Program-made: the position numbers and the translations under genes
The notes under the pieces: model-generated
Databases searched by the model: none
The model's input: only the letters and a program-made list of their open reading frames with translations
Told to the model about the DNA's origin: nothing
Assembly (NCBI RefSeq): GCF_000410535.2
Contig: NC_021490.2
Coordinates: 654,501-718,500 of the forward strand
Source: Treponema pallidum subsp. pallidum str. Nichols
GTDB taxonomy: Bacteria; Spirochaetota; Spirochaetia; Treponematales; Treponemataceae
Direction: 5' to 3'
Length of the DNA: 64,000 nt
In this document: positions 44,949 through 54,391 of the stretch, piece after piece
Layout of the letters: the number at the start of each line of letters is the position of its first letter
How positions within the stretch are numbered: the first letter of the stretch is position 1

Positions 44949-46784
44949 ATGTACGCCGGTACTTATAGTACTCCTCCGATCAGTGTATTGCTACGCGAGC
45001 TCGTGCTCTCCTGTTGCTGGGTGCCACTCTTGTTTCTCTCCGCTTCTGCGGCGGGTTTCTTCGGCGATGGCCAGTTCGTTGAACTCCTCCTTTCTCCCGC
45101 TAGCGTGCTGTACCTCTTGTGCCTCTTTCCGCTTCTCCATTATCGCGCGCTGTGCGCCGCTTTTATTCGTGGAGAAGATGAGGCGCGCTTCAGCAAGCGC
45201 GTCAACAGCTATGGGAGGACGGCGCTCCGTGCGTCGGTTCTCCTCAGCTGCTTCGTCCCGTTCGTCTCTATCCTCGCGCGTTCCCCGTTTGAGACAGGTC
45301 CACAGATGGCAGTGTATGTTATGCTTTCTGCCGGTGGCTGTCTGCTGTTTGCTCCTGCGCTGCATTTCCTCCTTACGCGTCCGCTTGAGCGGTGGGCTGC
45401 CTTCCTGCCTTTGCGCGAAAGTTCTGTGCGCGCAAACTGGACCCGCATGCTTCTTACCATAGCGATTGCGCTGTTCGTTGCCACGTTACTCCTCGTCTCT
45501 GCACCACTCCTTGTACGCACAGATAGCCAGAACATTACTCCGGCAGAACTGCTCACCATGGCGGGTACGTTTGGACTCTGTGCCAGCGCCGTAAGCTGCA
45601 TGGAGTTTCTCCTGTGCGCGTACCTTACTTCGCGAGAAATCACCCGTTTGCGCGTGCTCGCCGAGTGCATCGGAACTGGCGACTACACCTGTGCGGACGT
45701 ACCTAGAGAAACCCGCACCTCGATCGGTCTTTTGGCGAGGTCACTGAGCTCCCTGCGCGACAAAGATCGCGCGTTTTTCTCCCGCTTCTTGCAGCTGACA
45801 CAGAGTTCAAGCGCAATTGCACACACTGCAGAGACGGATATCGCTCACCTCGAGGAGGCAGCTCGCACCACCAAAGAGGAGATTGATCACGTCAACGAAA
45901 ATGTGACGGCGCAGACTGCCACCATCAGCTCCTCTAAAGAAATAGTGGGGACTATGGTTGAGGGAGTCGGGCGTCTGAATGCAAGCGTCGAGGCAGAGTC
46001 GGAAACTGTCACCCGGTCCATCACCCTTGTCGAGCAAATGGTAGAGAAAATCCATTCTATCGAAAAGATTATCGAAAGCAACGACGCGCGTGTCGGACGG
46101 TTGCGAGAGGAGACAAACCGCGCAGGGAACCTCACCAACCGATCGCTGGAGCTTACCCAGAATATTTCCAAGTCTTCCAAGGCACTCTTACAGGCCAGCT
46201 TGGTAATACGGAAGATCGCAAGTCAGACTACGTTGCTTGCTATGAATGCCGCGATAGAGGCTGCTCACGCGGGTCAGGACGGACGCGGGTTTGCAGTTGT
46301 CGCCGACGAAATTAGGAAATTAGCAGAGGAATCAAACGAACAGGGAAAGATCATTTCTTCAGTCCTCGTACAACTCACTGAAAAGATAGAGCATATCGCG
46401 CAGCAGGCGGAGAGCCTGAGCAAGCAGTTTTCCAATCTCTTTGTCCTTGCAGAAGAAGTTAAACAGCGGGAATCTACCGTCATGCATGCCATGGAGGAGC
46501 AGTCTTCAGGGGGTGAGTACATCAGGCGGTCCATGGAGGCTATTACAGGCAACCGCAGACGTATCCGCGGCGGTATCTCGCTCATGCTCAAGGATGGAGA
46601 GCTGGTCCTCAAGGATATGAACGAACTTGCACACAACACAGGCGGTATCACCGTGGCTATGCACGACATGGCCGCCAGCACGTCTCGTATCTTGGATGCG
46701 GTCACCTCCGTCAAGATTATCGCTTCAGAGAATAAGAATGCAATGGACATGCTTACGAACCAGCTCACCCAGCTGCGCCTGTAG
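44949..46784 (+). CDS. Methyl-accepting chemotaxis protein with six membrane segments (first of pair)
   Basis: 611 residues. ATG 44949 is chosen for its GAGGGGG ribosome-binding site; the frame is open upstream into tRNA-Phe. The N-terminal ~270 residues hold six hydrophobic segments (for example [19 protein letters not shown] and [22 protein letters not shown]) and no large periplasmic sensor domain. A HAMP-like region ([18 protein letters not shown]) leads to the cytoplasmic signalling helices. The hairpin tip is close to canonical: [34 protein letters not shown]. It contacts CheA and CheW, and the likely methylation system is CheR and CheB at 35125-37225. The second receptor follows after 23 bases. 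Confidence 0.92.
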   Translation: MYAGTYSTPPISVLLRELVLSCCWVPLLFLSASAAGFFGDGQFVELLLSPASVLYLLCLFPLLHYRALCAAFIRGEDEARFSKRVNSYGRTALRASVLLSCFVPFVSILARSPFETGPQMAVYVMLSAGGCLLFAPALHFLLTRPLERWAAFLPLRESSVRANWTRMLLTIAIALFVATLLLVSAPLLVRTDSQNITPAELLTMAGTFGLCASAVSCMEFLLCAYLTSREITRLRVLAECIGTGDYTCADVPRETRTSIGLLARSLSSLRDKDRAFFSRFLQLTQSSSAIAHTAETDIAHLEEAARTTKEEIDHVNENVTAQTATISSSKEIVGTMVEGVGRLNASVEAESETVTRSITLVEQMVEKIHSIEKIIESNDARVGRLREETNRAGNLTNRSLELTQNISKSSKALLQASLVIRKIASQTTLLAMNAAIEAAHAGQDGRGFAVVADEIRKLAEESNEQGKIISSVLVQLTEKIEHIAQQAESLSKQFSNLFVLAEEVKQRESTVMHAMEEQSSGGEYIRRSMEAITGNRRRIRGGISLMLKDGELVLKDMNELAHNTGGITVAMHDMAASTSRILDAVTSVKIIASENKNAMDMLTNQLTQLRL

Positions 46785-46807
46785 TCCACCTTTCCATGGA
46801 GTAACCT

Positions 46808-48652
46808 ATGAACACTGAACATGCGGTCTCCGACTTCGCCGTGCTGCGGCGCGCCGTCGTGATGAGCGTTGCGTGGGTGCCGGCGACTTCTCTCGTAGCC
46901 TATATCGCAGGCGTCATAGACGGGAGTATGCTCTCCGCTCTGCTCACCAGCGTCTCCTTCTTCTGTGCGCTGGCGCTCATGCTGGGTGCTTCGCTGACGC
47001 TCTACTACGTTCTCCTCATGTCCGTTAAGAAACATCAAAACGATAGCGCAGCTGCAGAGGCTGCGTTTCTGCGGTACACGTGGATTTCTCCCCTGCCTCC
47101 TGCAGTAGCTGCGGTGGTGTATCCGGTGTGTGCTGCCCTAGAAGTCGGTTTTTCCTCAAGCCATGTGCTCTTGCTGTCCTACTACCTCAGCAGCGTGGGC
47201 GCAGCGCTCTGCCTCATTCCCTTCTTTCACCATCCTTTCTTTTACACACTGCAGGAGTGGGCCCACTTTATCCCCCTGCGCGAGACACGCCTCGGGTACT
47301 ACTCCCTCTCAAGAGAAATATCCGTCGTGCTCGTTTCAGGTTTGTTTAGTATGTTCTGCGTGGGCTTTTCATCGCTCCTACTCCCTCTGCACGGTGAGCA
47401 GGAGCTCGCACATGTGGTTATAACCCATAACCTCCCGTGCGCGTCTTTAATCTGCGTACTCAGCGTAATCGTCATGATCAGGATTGGCCGACACCTCGAT
47501 TTAGCAAACCAAGGCATCCTCACCTTTATCCAAAACAGGTTGAGCGGAGATGCGTCCGCAGCGAGTATGCGCGTTGTGCGTAGAAATGAGTTTGGGTTCC
47601 TCACCCAAAGTTTGAACAAGATGCACAAGAGCACGCGTTTCTTTCTCATTGCATCCCGTGGAAAGATGGCACGCGCTCGGAAAATCGCGAATAGTTTTGT
47701 CAGAAATGCGCGCACTTCCTGCGCCGCTATCAACGAGATCATTTCCCAAGCACACAAGGCAGAAGACAAAATTAAACACCAATCCCGTACCATTTTTGAA
47801 ACACAAAAGCACGTGCAGCACATTGTCGGAAACATCGATCGGTTTAACGGTCACATCGGCGAGCAGGTAGATACGGTAACAGATGCCGCCTCCTCCGTAG
47901 AGCAGATGGTGAGAAACATCGAGTCAGTTACTCAGGTACTTTCGGACAATAGTAATGTCATTGAAACCCTGCTGCTTGAGGCAAAATTAGCGCAGGACGC
48001 AACTATTCAGTCTGCAGATGTGGGAAGAGAAGTGCTTCACGCTTCAGAAGCGTTGGCTGAAGCCGGTGCGGTAATTCAGCACATCGCAAGTCAAACTAAC
48101 TTGCTTGCAATGAACGCTTCAATCGAAGCAACGTACTGTAAAGAGTCAGGTCAGGGTTTTGAAGTAGTGGCGAGTGAGATACGTAGGCTCGCAGAGGACG
48201 CTTCGAAACAGGGAAAGCATATCTCCGCAGTGCTGCGGGACGTAAAAACGGAAATTGAAAAGGTTTCTGAGAGCGCGCTTGCAGTTCAGGCTCAGTTTGC
48301 GCTGATTTTCTCTATCACCACAGACATAAAGGCCCAAGAAGAAGTGATCAGCCAGTCGATGGTAGAACAGACGAAAGACAGTGTGCACGTGTTGCACGCT
48401 ATACAGCACATCACCGAGATCACGCGCACGTTGCAGGAAAATTCGGGCGCCATCTTGGACAACAGCAAGCACGTAGAGGAGGCGATGCTAGCCCTTTCGC
48501 GCATCACGTCTGAAATCGACAGCAGCGTGTCGTCCATGCACAAAAACTCAGAACAGGTTAAAAAGTATGCTTCCTCAATCACTGAAATCGGACAGAAGAA
48601 CAAGGATTCCATAACGGACCTAGTCACTGAATTGAGTAACATGCGACTCTAG
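46808..48652 (+). CDS. Methyl-accepting chemotaxis protein with six membrane segments (second of pair)
   Basis: 614 residues, start ATG 46808 with GGAG seven bases upstream. Same plan as its neighbour: six N-terminal membrane segments (for example VVMSVAWVPATSLVAYIAGVI and LFSMFCVGFSSLLL), HAMP-like linker, long signalling helices. The hairpin tip is altered: LLAMNASIEATYCKESGQGFEVVASEIRRLAEDASKQG, with Thr-Tyr-Cys-Lys in place of the usual Ala-His/Arg-Ala-Gly and Glu-Val-Val-Ala-Ser in place of Ala-Val-Val-Ala-Asp. It probably arose by duplication. A perfect 16-bp palindrome overlaps its stop codon. Confidence 0.92.
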   Translation: MNTEHAVSDFAVLRRAVVMSVAWVPATSLVAYIAGVIDGSMLSALLTSVSFFCALALMLGASLTLYYVLLMSVKKHQNDSAAAEAAFLRYTWISPLPPAVAAVVYPVCAALEVGFSSSHVLLLSYYLSSVGAALCLIPFFHHPFFYTLQEWAHFIPLRETRLGYYSLSREISVVLVSGLFSMFCVGFSSLLLPLHGEQELAHVVITHNLPCASLICVLSVIVMIRIGRHLDLANQGILTFIQNRLSGDASAASMRVVRRNEFGFLTQSLNKMHKSTRFFLIASRGKMARARKIANSFVRNARTSCAAINEIISQAHKAEDKIKHQSRTIFETQKHVQHIVGNIDRFNGHIGEQVDTVTDAASSVEQMVRNIESVTQVLSDNSNVIETLLLEAKLAQDATIQSADVGREVLHASEALAEAGAVIQHIASQTNLLAMNASIEATYCKESGQGFEVVASEIRRLAEDASKQGKHISAVLRDVKTEIEKVSESALAVQAQFALIFSITTDIKAQEEVISQSMVEQTKDSVHVLHAIQHITEITRTLQENSGAILDNSKHVEEAMLALSRITSEIDSSVSSMHKNSEQVKKYASSITEIGQKNKDSITDLVTELSNMRL

Positions 48653-48658
48653 AGTCGC
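48643..48658. terminator. 16-bp perfect palindrome between converging mcp and hisS
   Basis: GCGACTCTAGAGTCGC spans the stop codon of the second receptor gene. As RNA it gives a 6-bp stem with a CTAG loop. It lies between converging genes, so it may end transcription from both sides; no T-run is present. Confidence 0.4.
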
Positions 48659-48669
48659 GGGGGCGCCTG

Positions 48670-49992
48670 TTACCCTTCAGCTGCCATGCGTCTGCGCACT
48701 TCGTGCGCAGGTAGGCGTGTGTCCTTTCGCGTAGAAAGGTCGCGCAGTACGAGCAGGCAGTCCTCCACCACGGCGTTGCGCTGTTCAACAAAGATCCCCC
48801 ACCTAATCCCCTTCTTCTCTGCAAAGGCGTACTGTTGGCTCAACTTCCGCGGATCAGGGAAGACTTCCGTCGCCACCTGCACTGCAAAGTATGAACACAG
48901 CTTTTGGTACACATCCATGAGCGCACTATCCTGACAGAAGATAAGCGCCTGCACAAAACAAACGTGCTCTCGGGACATTCCCAACTGCTGAAACGCTGCA
49001 TACAAGCGATCCAACCCAATGGATGCACCCACCCCACTCACTGCATCCTTCATGTACAAAGCCGTCAGATGGTCATAGCGCCCACCTGAGCACACCGAAC
49101 CGATATGAGGCAACTGTGTTAAAAACGTTTCACACACCATACCGGTGTAGTAATCAAAACCACGCGTGATAGATGGATCGAACACATAAGAGGACTGAAT
49201 GTTCACTGCACAGAGTAGCTCATATATTTTTCTAAGCCGTGTACTCTCTTCCGAGACACCCCCTGTCAATGTCTCAATGGCAGACAATGTATGTTCAAAC
49301 GACGGCGCAACACCGTCCACCTCCCCCGCACTTACATACGTCATAATCTTTTGCACACGAACTGGATCGCAAAGCGACTCAAGTTGAGCTGTCAACACAT
49401 GCGGCGCCATCTTTGCACGTTTGTCAATTATCCGCAGGATATGCTCAGCCTGGTCAGACAAAGAAAGAGCACGCAAAAAACGATCAAACAGGCCACGATG
49501 CGCAACGTGAATACGTATGTGTTCTGCACCAGCCATATACAACATGTGCCGTATCGACTTTAGAATTTCAAAGTCAGCACACACCGAATCCGAACCGACG
49601 ATATCAAAATCACACTGCGTGAATTCTCTATAACGACCCATCTGAGGCTTCTCGCCCCTCCACACTTTTGCAAAATGATAGCGCTTAAAAGGAAAATACA
49701 AACGCGCATAGTGCGTTGCAACGAACCGCGCAAGCGGCACCGTAAGATCAAAGCGGAGGGCCACATCTCTTCCACCCTTATCAACAAAGCGAAACATCTG
49801 CTTCTCTGTGTCACCCTCACTTTTGCGCAGCAAAACCTCGGTGTACTCCAACGCGGGGGTATCGATAGGTACAAAACCCATTTGTCTTAAAGCCACCGTC
49901 AGTTTTTCTACGAGCAATGCACGCTCAATCTCTTCATCCGGTAAAAGATCGCGAAAGCCTTTTAAAACTTTCGGAGAAACAGCAGAACCCAC
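48670..49992 (-). CDS. hisS: Histidyl-tRNA synthetase
   Basis: Class II synthetase charging tRNA-His. It opens VSPKVLKGFRDLLPDE and has motif 2-type RGEKPQMGRYREFTQCDFD, TRGFDYYTGMVCETF and SGGRYDHL (HisA-type motif), then SGVGASIGLDRLYAAF as motif 3. I place the start at the GTG at 49992 (440 residues, normal length). A promoter-like pair at 50028-50000 would start transcription there. The frame is open to an ATG at 50073, which would add 27 residues without similarity. It converges on the second receptor gene and is divergent from pgm. Confidence 0.93.
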   Translation of the reverse strand: MGSAVSPKVLKGFRDLLPDEEIERALLVEKLTVALRQMGFVPIDTPALEYTEVLLRKSEGDTEKQMFRFVDKGGRDVALRFDLTVPLARFVATHYARLYFPFKRYHFAKVWRGEKPQMGRYREFTQCDFDIVGSDSVCADFEILKSIRHMLYMAGAEHIRIHVAHRGLFDRFLRALSLSDQAEHILRIIDKRAKMAPHVLTAQLESLCDPVRVQKIMTYVSAGEVDGVAPSFEHTLSAIETLTGGVSEESTRLRKIYELLCAVNIQSSYVFDPSITRGFDYYTGMVCETFLTQLPHIGSVCSGGRYDHLTALYMKDAVSGVGASIGLDRLYAAFQQLGMSREHVCFVQALIFCQDSALMDVYQKLCSYFAVQVATEVFPDPRKLSQQYAFAEKKGIRWGIFVEQRNAVVEDCLLVLRDLSTRKDTRLPAHEVRRRMAAEG

Positions 49993-49999
49993 GCGCACC

Positions 50000-50028
50000 A
50001 GTGTAGTGGCTCTGGTACACTTTTTCAA
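50000..50028 (-). promoter_or_regulatory. Promoter placing hisS transcript start at a GTG
   Basis: Minus strand TTGAAA (50028-50023), 17-base spacer, TACACT (50005-50000), seven bases, then GTG 49992. It implies a leaderless hisS mRNA. The caveat is that it lies inside the longer open frame. Confidence 0.45.
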
Positions 50029-50138
50029 GACATGCACTTTTTGTGAGCATTGCACAGAGCAGCACCTTCCCATTACAATGCCCCTCTATCCTGTGGTGCC
50101 GTAAATAGTCCAGTACTTTTAAAGGTGAGGAAGCGCTC

Positions 50139-51899
50139 ATGCACTCCAGTCAATTGTTCGAACGTGCTCGTCTTTATCTTGAAGAAGAAACAGATCCTTT
50201 CTTTGCACAGCAGGTACGGGATCTTGTTGCACAGAATAATATAGCAGAGCTCGAAGAGCGCTTTTTGCAAACTCTTTCGTTTGGCACCGCCGGGCTGCGG
50301 GGTGTTGTCGGCGGAGGAACAAACAGAATGAACCCCTTCATGATCAAAAAGATCACGCACGCGATTGCGCTCTATTTACTAAAAACTTTTCCTGAAAAGG
50401 CAGCGCGCGGCGCGCTCCGTGCCGTTATAGCCTACGACTCGCGTGTACATTCTCGTCTGTTCGCACACACTGCTGCGCACGTGTTTCTTGCACATGACAT
50501 TACCGCCTACCTCTTTTCGGATCCACGCCCGACTCCAGAACTTTCCTACGCAGTACAGTATCTTACCTGTGACGTGGGCATCGTGGTCACCGCATCGCAC
50601 AACCCACCGCAGTATAACGGATACAAAGTGTACTGGAACGACGGGGCACAGATAGCGCATCCTCACGAAAAAAATATCACCGAAGAAATGAACGCTATCA
50701 CGAGTGTCGTGAACCTTGAGGAAAAGGTACCTGTCAAACGCAGTGCACCCACGATCATTGATGCAGAAATTGATGAACCGTACTGCACCTCTATAAAGGA
50801 AAAGCTTTTTCGCCCCGGTCTTACGAAAGAGACCGTCCAGTCGATGCGTATTGCATACACCCCATTACACGGAACGGGTGCACTCCACGTCGAGCGCATA
50901 CTGGGGGATATGGGGTTCTCCATTATGACCGTGCCTGAGCAACGGTTGCCAGATGGGAACTTCCCTACGGTGTCGTCTCCTAATCCAGAAGATCCGGCCG
51001 CGTTGGTGCATGCGTGTGCATATGCTGATCGCGTACATGCTGAGGTTCTTATGGCGACTGATCCTGACGCAGACCGCTTTGCATGTGCAGTAAGAAACAC
51101 CCGCGGTGTGTTGCAGTTGCTCACGGGCAATCAAATGGGAGCGCTCTTCACTGACTACATTCTGCTAACCCTGCAGGAACAAAACAATATGCCCGCGCGT
51201 CCTGCAATTGTACGCTCCGTTGTTACGTCCCCACTTAGCGACCGTATAGCACGCACATATGGCGCAACGTGTGTAGAGTGCCTTACCGGATTCAAATGGA
51301 TATGTGGTACTGCAGAAAAGATTTCACAGTCAGGAGCGTACTCCTACGTATATGGATTTGAAGAAAGTTACGGACACAATTTTGGTATTCAGGTGAGAGA
51401 CAAAGACGGTATCAACGCCGCAGCGCTCTGTGCAGAAATGGGTGTGTACTGGAAGTTGCGCGGAATGAGCCTGATCGATCGCCTTCACCAGTTATTCAGG
51501 ACGCATGGCCTGTTTTGTGAAAAGACGCTGAACAAAACCTATGCGGGCGTCGCGGGTGTAAGCACCATGAATGCAATAATGAATACGCTCAGGAGACAGC
51601 CGCTAACCCAAATTGCGCGCAAGCGGGTAATGAAGGTGAGGGATATATATCTTGGTGTTGAGTTTAGTCCAGAAAATCCTGCGCAGACATCTGCCCTTTC
51701 TTTTCCTCAGAGTAACGTGCTGCAGTATTTTGTACAGGATGGCAGTATTGTAAGTATACGACCGAGTGGAACAGAACAAAAAATAAAGTGTTATATCATC
51801 CACCCTCTGACCGTCAGTACCTCGATAGAAGAAGCAGAACAGGCGGGCAACATGTTTATCACCGCAGTTGAACAAGAGATGGGTACATATCTGCAATGA
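50139..51899 (+). CDS. Phosphoglucomutase / phosphomannomutase family protein
   Basis: 586 residues of the alpha-D-phosphohexomutase superfamily, moving phosphate between C1 and C6 of a hexose. The active-site Ser is in VVTASHNPPQYNGYKVYWNDGAQI, the metal loop is ATDPDADRF, the sugar loop is GFEESYGHNFG and the phosphate site is RPSGTEQKIKCY. The F-E-E-S sugar loop is the type found in glucose-specific (PgcA/PGM2-like) enzymes and not the GEMSG type of dual PMM/PGM. AGGTGAGGA ribosome-binding site. It overlaps dnaQ by 4 nt. Confidence 0.93.
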   Translation: MHSSQLFERARLYLEEETDPFFAQQVRDLVAQNNIAELEERFLQTLSFGTAGLRGVVGGGTNRMNPFMIKKITHAIALYLLKTFPEKAARGALRAVIAYDSRVHSRLFAHTAAHVFLAHDITAYLFSDPRPTPELSYAVQYLTCDVGIVVTASHNPPQYNGYKVYWNDGAQIAHPHEKNITEEMNAITSVVNLEEKVPVKRSAPTIIDAEIDEPYCTSIKEKLFRPGLTKETVQSMRIAYTPLHGTGALHVERILGDMGFSIMTVPEQRLPDGNFPTVSSPNPEDPAALVHACAYADRVHAEVLMATDPDADRFACAVRNTRGVLQLLTGNQMGALFTDYILLTLQEQNNMPARPAIVRSVVTSPLSDRIARTYGATCVECLTGFKWICGTAEKISQSGAYSYVYGFEESYGHNFGIQVRDKDGINAAALCAEMGVYWKLRGMSLIDRLHQLFRTHGLFCEKTLNKTYAGVAGVSTMNAIMNTLRRQPLTQIARKRVMKVRDIYLGVEFSPENPAQTSALSFPQSNVLQYFVQDGSIVSIRPSGTEQKIKCYIIHPLTVSTSIEEAEQAGNMFITAVEQEMGTYLQ

Positions 51900-52543
51900 T
51901 ATATGATTGGGTTTTTGCGGTGCATGAACACGTTGCATTCACCGCCTTCGACACCGAAACAACTGGTTTAAAAGCAGAAGAAGATCGCATTATAGAAATT
52001 GGTGCAGTAACGTTTGATCGAAAGGGTATTATTGCGCGCTTTAGCACGCTCATCTTCCCTGATCGGGCTATACCCCCTGACGTGAGCAAAATCAACCATA
52101 TTACCGACGATATGCTCGTCAATAAGCCGCGCTTTTGTGAGATAGTTTCAGACTTTTCTCGATTCATCAAAGGGACAGTACTCGTCGCACATAACGCAAA
52201 CTTCGATGTCGAGTTTCTCAATGCAGAACTCAGCCTGTGCAAAAAGCAACCCCTGTCTCACAAAGTAGTTGATACGTACGCGATGGCCCAAGCGGTGTTC
52301 CCCGGGTTAGGACGCCATCAGTACCGTCTGCAGAATCTTGCACTTCAGTTTGGACTTACGGTACACGCAGCACACAGAGCAGAGGATGACGCTCGAGTAT
52401 GCATGGAGCTTTTTACAACTATGATCGCACACCACGCCAAACAAAACGGACACTGTGTAAATCATGCACAAAGCCCCACCATAAAAAAATTAATACAGGA
52501 GATACAGGCATCGAGCACTGACTGTTCCCAGGAGCTGTTTTAG
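51896..52543 (+). CDS. dnaQ: DNA polymerase III epsilon-type 3'-5' exonuclease
   Basis: 215 residues with the DEDDh exonuclease motifs: FTAFDTETTGLKAEEDRIIEIGAV (Exo I), VAHNANFDVEFL (Exo II) and HRAEDDARVCMELF (Exo III with His and Asp). Probably the proofreading subunit, although stand-alone exonucleases share these motifs. Its stop overlaps the lysS stop from the opposite strand (52540-52543). Confidence 0.88.
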   Translation: MIYDWVFAVHEHVAFTAFDTETTGLKAEEDRIIEIGAVTFDRKGIIARFSTLIFPDRAIPPDVSKINHITDDMLVNKPRFCEIVSDFSRFIKGTVLVAHNANFDVEFLNAELSLCKKQPLSHKVVDTYAMAQAVFPGLGRHQYRLQNLALQFGLTVHAAHRAEDDARVCMELFTTMIAHHAKQNGHCVNHAQSPTIKKLIQEIQASSTDCSQELF

Positions 52544-54126
52544 TATACGCTAAGCATGCGGTGCAAACGCTGTGTACCGATGACTTTCATGAAACCCGCA
52601 AGCCGTGGCCCCTGATTCTTTCCGATCAGTACCTGGTATAGTGCAGTGAACAGTTCCTTCGAGCCAACAGGTATCTGTCTGGCAACCGCATACAACTCAG
52701 CAGAAAGTTCCTTTTCGCTGAGTACGTCAGTGCGTGGCACAAGCGTATCACGAATGAGTCTCAGTGCTTCAGTTATCTCTGCAGAGAGCGGCACGCGCAC
52801 ACCATCTTCTTTCAGGGTAAATTTAAAGTCATCGGGTGCACCAGCGTCCCGGATCCAGTTCCACGCACATTGGCAACGGCGCACAAAGCGCTCTATCTGA
52901 TCTTTGTGTATATCAGAGAAAAACGCGAGCACTGCAGAAATATCTCCCGAATTAATTTGCAATATATTGCATACATGCCGGAATGGTACCTGGTACGAAA
53001 TGCACGGCGGCATACCACGCACTTGTGACAATTCGTAGATCCTTTTATGCCGCATAAATTCGTGTTCGCTTTTTGCCGCATGTATTCCCCACGCAACACG
53101 CTCACTTTTATCGTAATCCTCGTATATCTTAAGAACATCAAGATCAAAACTAATGGAAAACTCGGTATTTGGACGTGTGGAAACAAAAAGGTATCGCAAT
53201 ACTTCAGGCTGATATACTTCAAGCACATCACGCAGCCCAACCACTTTTCCCGCGGACGAAGACATCTTCCCAGGCAAACCTTTTAATCCAATAAAATCAT
53301 AACGAAAAGAAACAGGCGCAGGCCAGTGATAAATGTGATCAGAAATTAAACGCGCAGTGTCAAAAGAACCTCCCTGAGAATGATGATCCTTCCCTGCAGG
53401 CTCAAATACCACATGCTCCTTACTCCACCGCATAGCCCAATCAACGCGCCAGCTAAGTTTTACCGCAGACGTCTGGCGTAAATCCACCTGCTCCCCATGC
53501 CCACACTCGCAATGATACTGAAGACACCAGTGGCTATCCCACGCATCAACCGTGGTGCAGTCTTTATGGCACGCTGTACAAAACACCGATACGGGCCAAT
53601 ACGTTCCACTGATTTTATGCTGCTCATCTCGATATTCGTTTAAAATCGCTTGAATACGGTGCCGATTGTCGAGCGCAATCTTTATTTCCTGTGCGTATAC
53701 CCCCGCCTGGTATTGCTTTGACTGATAAACGTATTCAGGATAAATACCTACCTCCGGGAGCGCCGATTCAATTTCCCGCTCATGGTGCCGCGCGTAGCTA
53801 TCTTCCTGCTGAAAGGGATCAGGAACTGAAGTGATAGGCATGCGAATATACTGCTTCAATTCATCTTGAGCAGGTACATTGTCGGGAATCCTACGAAAAA
53901 CGTCATAATCGTCCCACGAATGTACAAAGCGCACTGATTTCCCCTGGTCACGCAGGGCCCGCACTACAAGGTCAACGGAAATAATCTCTCTGAAATTACC
54001 AATATGTACCGTTCCTGAGGGGGTAATCCCCGATGCACAGGTGTATTGATCACAGTCAGCACGTTCCTTGATAATCTTGTGCGCAACCTTGTCAGCCCAA
54101 TGAAGTGACTTTTCACAGATACTCAT
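52540..54126 (-). CDS. lysS: Class I lysyl-tRNA synthetase
   Basis: Charges tRNA-Lys. It belongs to the class I enzyme otherwise typical of archaea and a few bacteria, including spirochaetes, and is unrelated to the class II LysRS of most bacteria. 528 residues. The HIGH-like motif is in SGITPSGTVHIGNFREI, followed by RFVHSWDDYDVFRRIPDNVP. A zinc-type cluster CTACHKDCTTVDAWDSHWCLQYHCECGH and the KMSKS-like GKMSSSAGKVVGLRD are clear. AAGGAAGGA precedes the ATG at 54126. A 265-base leader with palindromes lies upstream. Confidence 0.95.
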   Translation of the reverse strand: MSICEKSLHWADKVAHKIIKERADCDQYTCASGITPSGTVHIGNFREIISVDLVVRALRDQGKSVRFVHSWDDYDVFRRIPDNVPAQDELKQYIRMPITSVPDPFQQEDSYARHHEREIESALPEVGIYPEYVYQSKQYQAGVYAQEIKIALDNRHRIQAILNEYRDEQHKISGTYWPVSVFCTACHKDCTTVDAWDSHWCLQYHCECGHGEQVDLRQTSAVKLSWRVDWAMRWSKEHVVFEPAGKDHHSQGGSFDTARLISDHIYHWPAPVSFRYDFIGLKGLPGKMSSSAGKVVGLRDVLEVYQPEVLRYLFVSTRPNTEFSISFDLDVLKIYEDYDKSERVAWGIHAAKSEHEFMRHKRIYELSQVRGMPPCISYQVPFRHVCNILQINSGDISAVLAFFSDIHKDQIERFVRRCQCAWNWIRDAGAPDDFKFTLKEDGVRVPLSAEITEALRLIRDTLVPRTDVLSEKELSAELYAVARQIPVGSKELFTALYQVLIGKNQGPRLAGFMKVIGTQRLHRMLSVY

Positions 54127-54391
54127 GATCCTTCCTTACAGGTACGCAAAATATTTTTAAAGCCAAGCCAGTACGCACTTCCCACGCGCACATCCTACAC
54201 TTCCACATAGGTGGCAGTGCCGAATACACACAACAGCCATACGGTGAGTGCTCGCATCTGCCTGGCAGACCGTATGGTCACTCCCGCGATACAGGGAAAA
54301 TAAGAACTGCGTGCGTGTCAATACCGCGCGCACAGCATGAAACCTATTGCTAGAGGGTGCATCTCCTTCTCAGATTCCTATTCATGCCGTA
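54127..54391 (-). other. Intergenic region upstream of lysS
   Basis: 265 bases without a gene. It contains nested inverted repeats at 54237-54277, an AT-rich stretch (54147-54160) close to lysS, and a consensus TTGACA on the minus strand at 54321-54316 without a good -10 partner (best at 17 bases is TTCCCT). Confidence 0.5.
54237..54277 (-). promoter_or_regulatory. Nested inverted repeats in the lysS leader
   Basis: Outer arms CCATACGGT (54237-54245) and ACCGTATGG (54269-54277) are perfect over 9 bp. Between them TCTGCC-T-GGCAGA (54257-54269) is a 13-base palindrome sharing its last base with the outer arm. Either a terminator for the upstream lipoprotein gene or a leader regulator of lysS. 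Confidence 0.5.

Noticed and set aside
44818-45462. Cys/Ser/Leu-rich 214-codon frame over the first chemoreceptor and tRNA-Phe
   Set aside because: Overlaps tRNA-Phe and the real receptor frame, which has clear MCP motifs.
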